Below, one piece after another: positions 61,275 through 64,000 of a stretch of DNA of 64,000 nucleotides. The DNA lies in contig NW_024466512.1 in NCBI RefSeq assembly GCF_017591425.1, positions 24,667,501 to 24,731,500 of the forward strand, read 5' to 3'. A model generated the notes under the pieces. That model saw only the letters and a list, made by a program, of their open reading frames with translations. It made no database searches and had not been told where the DNA came from. This stretch comes from Ochotona curzoniae (lineage: Eukaryota > Chordata > Mammalia > Lagomorpha > Ochotonidae). Numbering within the stretch: the first letter of the stretch is position 1; every line of letters begins with the position of its first letter. The position numbers were made by a program, and so were the translations under genes.

Positions 61275-61610
61275 TTGGTGGCACGGTAGCATCATGGCTA
61301 AAGTCCTCACCTTGCACATACCAGGATCCCATATGGGCACCAGTTCTAATCCCTGCTGCTCCACTTCCCATCCAGCTCCATGCTTCCGGCCTGGGAAAGC
61401 AGTAGAGGATGGCCAAAGCCTTGGGACCCTGCACTCGCATGGGAGACCTGGAAGAAGCTCCTGGCTCTTGGCTTCAGGTTAACTCAGTTCCAGCCAATGT
61501 GGCTGCTTGGGGAGTAAAGCAGCGGATCGAAGATCTTTCTCTTTGTTTCTCCTTCTCTCTGTATATTTTCCTTTCCAATACAAAAATAAATAAATATTAA
61601 AAAAAAAAAA
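61275..61610 (+). mobile_element. CSINE (young)
   Basis: TGGTGGCACGGTAGCATCATG head, full body, tail AAAAATAAATAAATATTAAA and a pure A run. Flanks GGAGCATCT and GTAGCATCT suggest a short duplication. Confidence 0.87.
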
Positions 61611-62626
61611 GATGTAGCATCTCTCAGGTTGTTTCTAGCCTGGCCACAAACCTGGTATGAGCCAGGTAAACCACATCATGTTATCAGACAGGTCACTGGT
61701 GCTCACCCGGGGGCAGGAACAGGACAGTGTCACCAAGGACAACAGAGCTGTTCATGCAGCATTGTGTGTGGAAGACACGGAGGCGGCACCTGGACTCCTT
61801 CAAGTTTGCTGAGTGCCAGGAGCTGCTCTCACAAGGCCTGGGTGTAGAGCAACAAGGCCATACCCAGGAAAAAGCCCTGTAGAGCCCAACACAAGGAAGG
61901 ACTTCCTCCTCCCCAGCAGGTTTTCAAGCTTGTCTTGCTCAATCAAGTAAAGTCTGGCTGCCAGCTGCTCAGGGTGCCAAACAGCAGATCTCTCTGTTGA
62001 ATGGGCAGCTGCACACCAGGACCCTTAAGGCATTTTCAGTGTTGCTGTCTTGTTCTTATACCTGGCATGGAAGAGGTAGTCACAGCTGTCTTGCAGGGCC
62101 CAGTTCTAATCACTGCCAGGTGAGCTCCTGCAGCCTTCTGAGGTTTACAGAAAGGCTTATTCTCCTCTAAACCACATGTGGTGTTATGACAGATTTATAC
62201 CCAGAGCCAACCAGAGGCCACAAGCAGTGAAGTAAAGTCAAGGTCAAAGACAGTCAGCCTAGGAAGGTAAATGTCTGTGGTCCTGAAAAGCCCACTCGAG
62301 TGCCAGCCTTCATGCACTTGGGGTCACAGACCTGGTGGTCATGGGAGCCACTCCGAAGAAGGCCAGGTACATTCCAAAAGTTGACCTCTTCTGGGGGAAA
62401 CGGTTGAGGCCTGGAAGTGGGGCTTCAGAGAGAATGAGGTACTAGAACCCATAGGGGTGATTGGGATAGTGTGGAAAACAAAACCTTCCTAGTTGGATCC
62501 CAGCAGCAGCAGAAAGCTTAACTTCTGCAGACCCAATTCCCAGCTGATGCAAGCATCTCTCAAGGAGGCTGGTGTCTTGGAGGCCACCCACTCCCATTTC
62601 AGACAGCCCTTTCTTAGTGCACCATA

Positions 62627-62740
62627 AGACAGACAGACAGCAAGACACACACACACACACACACACACAAAGAGAGAGACAGAGACAGAGAGACAGAGAC
62701 AGAGAGACAGAGACAGAGACACAGAGAGAAAGACAAAGAT
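62627..62740. repeat. Purine-rich (AC)n/(GAGACA)n tract
   Basis: An AC run (about 62645-62669) followed by GAGACAGAGACAGAGA repeats. Free-standing, not attached to a recognisable retroposon. Confidence 0.93.
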
Positions 62741-63585
62741 ATACCTCCCTTATGGGGAACAGAAAACTAACTTCCTGGAACTTCCACCTGTGAACACCTG
62801 CTCTAGCTCCTGAGACGACATGGCAAATCTCCAGCCAGCAAGTGCTATTGGTGGTTTCATTCAATCAACTGCTGTAGGCTGTGGAGTCATGGAGACCTAT
62901 TTCAAACTCCAAGTTGATGATCCTAGGCGATCATTTCACCTAAGCCCCTATTTCATCCTTCAGTAGATAACTAGAGCTGGTAGCCTCCTCTGCCCTGGAC
63001 TACTGCAGGACGGAATGAGTCGGTGTAGTACAGACCCTGGCACCAGGCCTGACCCACAGGAAGGGCACGCCCTACGCACAAGAGAACAAATAGAAACACA
63101 TTGGGGTGACAGTTCTTGGGGATTTCAAGACAGCTTTCCGCTCTCCCCCACGCCTTTGTGTTTTCTTGCTAAGCAGTCCCTGTTCCTCATGATGTGATTC
63201 CAAGTTCCCCAAACATTGCTTGGTTGCTCTGTCACTAGGCAGCTGTACCACAATGGCAGGTCTTGGAAAGGGGACAGGAAACCTCAGCTAGAATCTAACC
63301 ATCTCCTCTGATGGGGTGCTGGCGGAAGGAAGTGGGCTATACAATCTGCAAATCTTATGATTTGGACCAGCCAAGCACCATACCATTCACTACAGATTCA
63401 CTGTTGAACAAGATAGCTTAGATTAGAACTGATCTCACATGCCACTTCAAATTGCAGGCAGGCTCCACTACCCTCCCTGGGAAGAGAGCTGTCTATCACT
63501 GGGCACAGTCCTCCCTCACTAACCATCACTTGCATTTGCACCCATGATTCCTGTGTGCCACAGGTGTAGAAAGACCTATGACTTG

Positions 63586-63880
63586 GGCAGGTGTTTGGCA
63601 CAGTGGTTAAGATGCTTCTTGGGATACCTGCATCCCTATTAGATTTGGGTTTTGAGTCCTGATTCTGGTTCTGATTCTAGCATTAATGTCAGTGGGTACC
63701 TTGGAGGGCAGCAGGTGATGGCCAAACTAACTGGATTCTTGCCACCCATGTGGAAGACCTGGACAGAGTTCAAAGCTGTTGACTTTGGCTTGGCCCAACC
63801 CCAATTGTTGCAGGTATCTGGGTGTGAACCAGTGATGAAAACTAACTCTCTCTCTCTCTCTCTCTCAAATAAATAGAAAC
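63586..63880 (+). mobile_element. CSINE (older type) with a (CT)n insert
   Basis: GTGTTTGGCACAGTGGTTAAG head, CACCCATGTGGAAGACCTGG body, a (CT)n run at 63845-63867 and tail CAAATAAATAGAAAC. Confidence 0.78.
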
Positions 63881-64000
63881 AAAGAGGGGGAAAAAAGGTC
63901 AATTTTTCAAATTAAACAAGATTAGCATAGAACTTCAGCAAAAAGTAAGTACTCACCCTAAGAAGGCCACACAGAGCTGGCAGGCCCACAAGTTAGGTCT

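Larger units (their letters stand above)
34501..64000 (-). other. UBTD1: UBTD1 intron 1 (partial), no exon seen
   Basis: 29.5 kb without a credible exon on either strand. In human, UBTD1 intron 1 is also of the order of tens of kilobases. Stretches between the repeats listed below look unique. Faint old repeats include MIR/L2-type remnants at about 36775-36855, 48655-48780, 48840-48940, 57905-58040, 58070-58140, 60480-60620 and 62880-63065. The long repeat-free stretches are 41195-43895, 44195-45930, 46750-49275, 50065-52420, 52712-55855 and 61612-62625; I see no gene, RNA gene or conserved motif in them. Confidence 0.75.

Noticed and set aside
34501..64000. UBTD1 exon 1 within the window
   Set aside because: No reading frame resembling the basic N-terminus (MGNCVGRQRRER type) followed by a GT donor of the right phase, and no CpG-island promoter.

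Overview
This is nuclear DNA from a mammal, most likely a pika (Ochotona) or a close lagomorph relative. About forty copies of a tRNA-derived lagomorph CSINE are present. Each has a conserved core (CATATGGG, CCATCCAGCTCCCTGCT, TGGCCTGGGAAAGCAG, GGAAGATCTTCC) and an AATAAATAAATCTT-type tail. The genes have vertebrate introns with GT/AG splice sites. Gene content and order match human 10q24.2 (UBTD1, ANKRD2, HOGA1 with C10orf62 nested inside), but here every gene lies on the minus strand, so the window is reversed relative to the human chromosome.

Layout from right to left, which is the direction of transcription. From 64000 to 34501 is the giant first intron of UBTD1, filled with CSINEs, old MIR/L2/L1 remnants and microsatellites; I see no exon in it. 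UBTD1 exons 2 and 3 (34500-34273 and 33309-32921) encode all but about the first two dozen residues, and a poly(A) signal at 32266-32261 closes the gene. After 1.4 kb of spacer comes ANKRD2, complete in nine exons (30785-21293, 339 aa) with a TATA box just upstream and a poly(A) signal at 21198-21193. About 0.65 kb further on, HOGA1 starts at 20529. Six of its seven exons are present (to 5943, 278 aa); the last exon must lie beyond position 1. HOGA1 intron 1 holds the single-exon gene C10orf62 (16382-15003) in the same orientation. HOGA1 intron 6 is a pile-up of L1, CSINE and an RPS26 processed pseudogene.

The genes are unrelated in function and show conserved mammalian synteny, not an operon. 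HOGA1 is the mitochondrial aldolase of hydroxyproline breakdown, ANKRD2 a stretch-responsive muscle titin/nuclear adaptor, UBTD1 a ubiquitin-like partner of UBE2D E2 enzymes, and C10orf62 has no known function.

I found no wholly new system. The most unusual feature is the tail of C10orf62, where a short His-rich motif has expanded in this lineage into roughly 235 residues encoded by a 9-bp/54-bp minisatellite. Other points of interest are the loss of the upstream ANKRD2 start codon frame, a solo-LTR-like insertion whose target duplication has decayed at CpGs in opposite directions, an RPS26 pseudogene split by a CSINE with a perfect 14-bp duplication, and (AC)n microsatellites growing out of retroposon tails. 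Exon boundaries were read by eye; names rest on remembered family sequences, not on searches.
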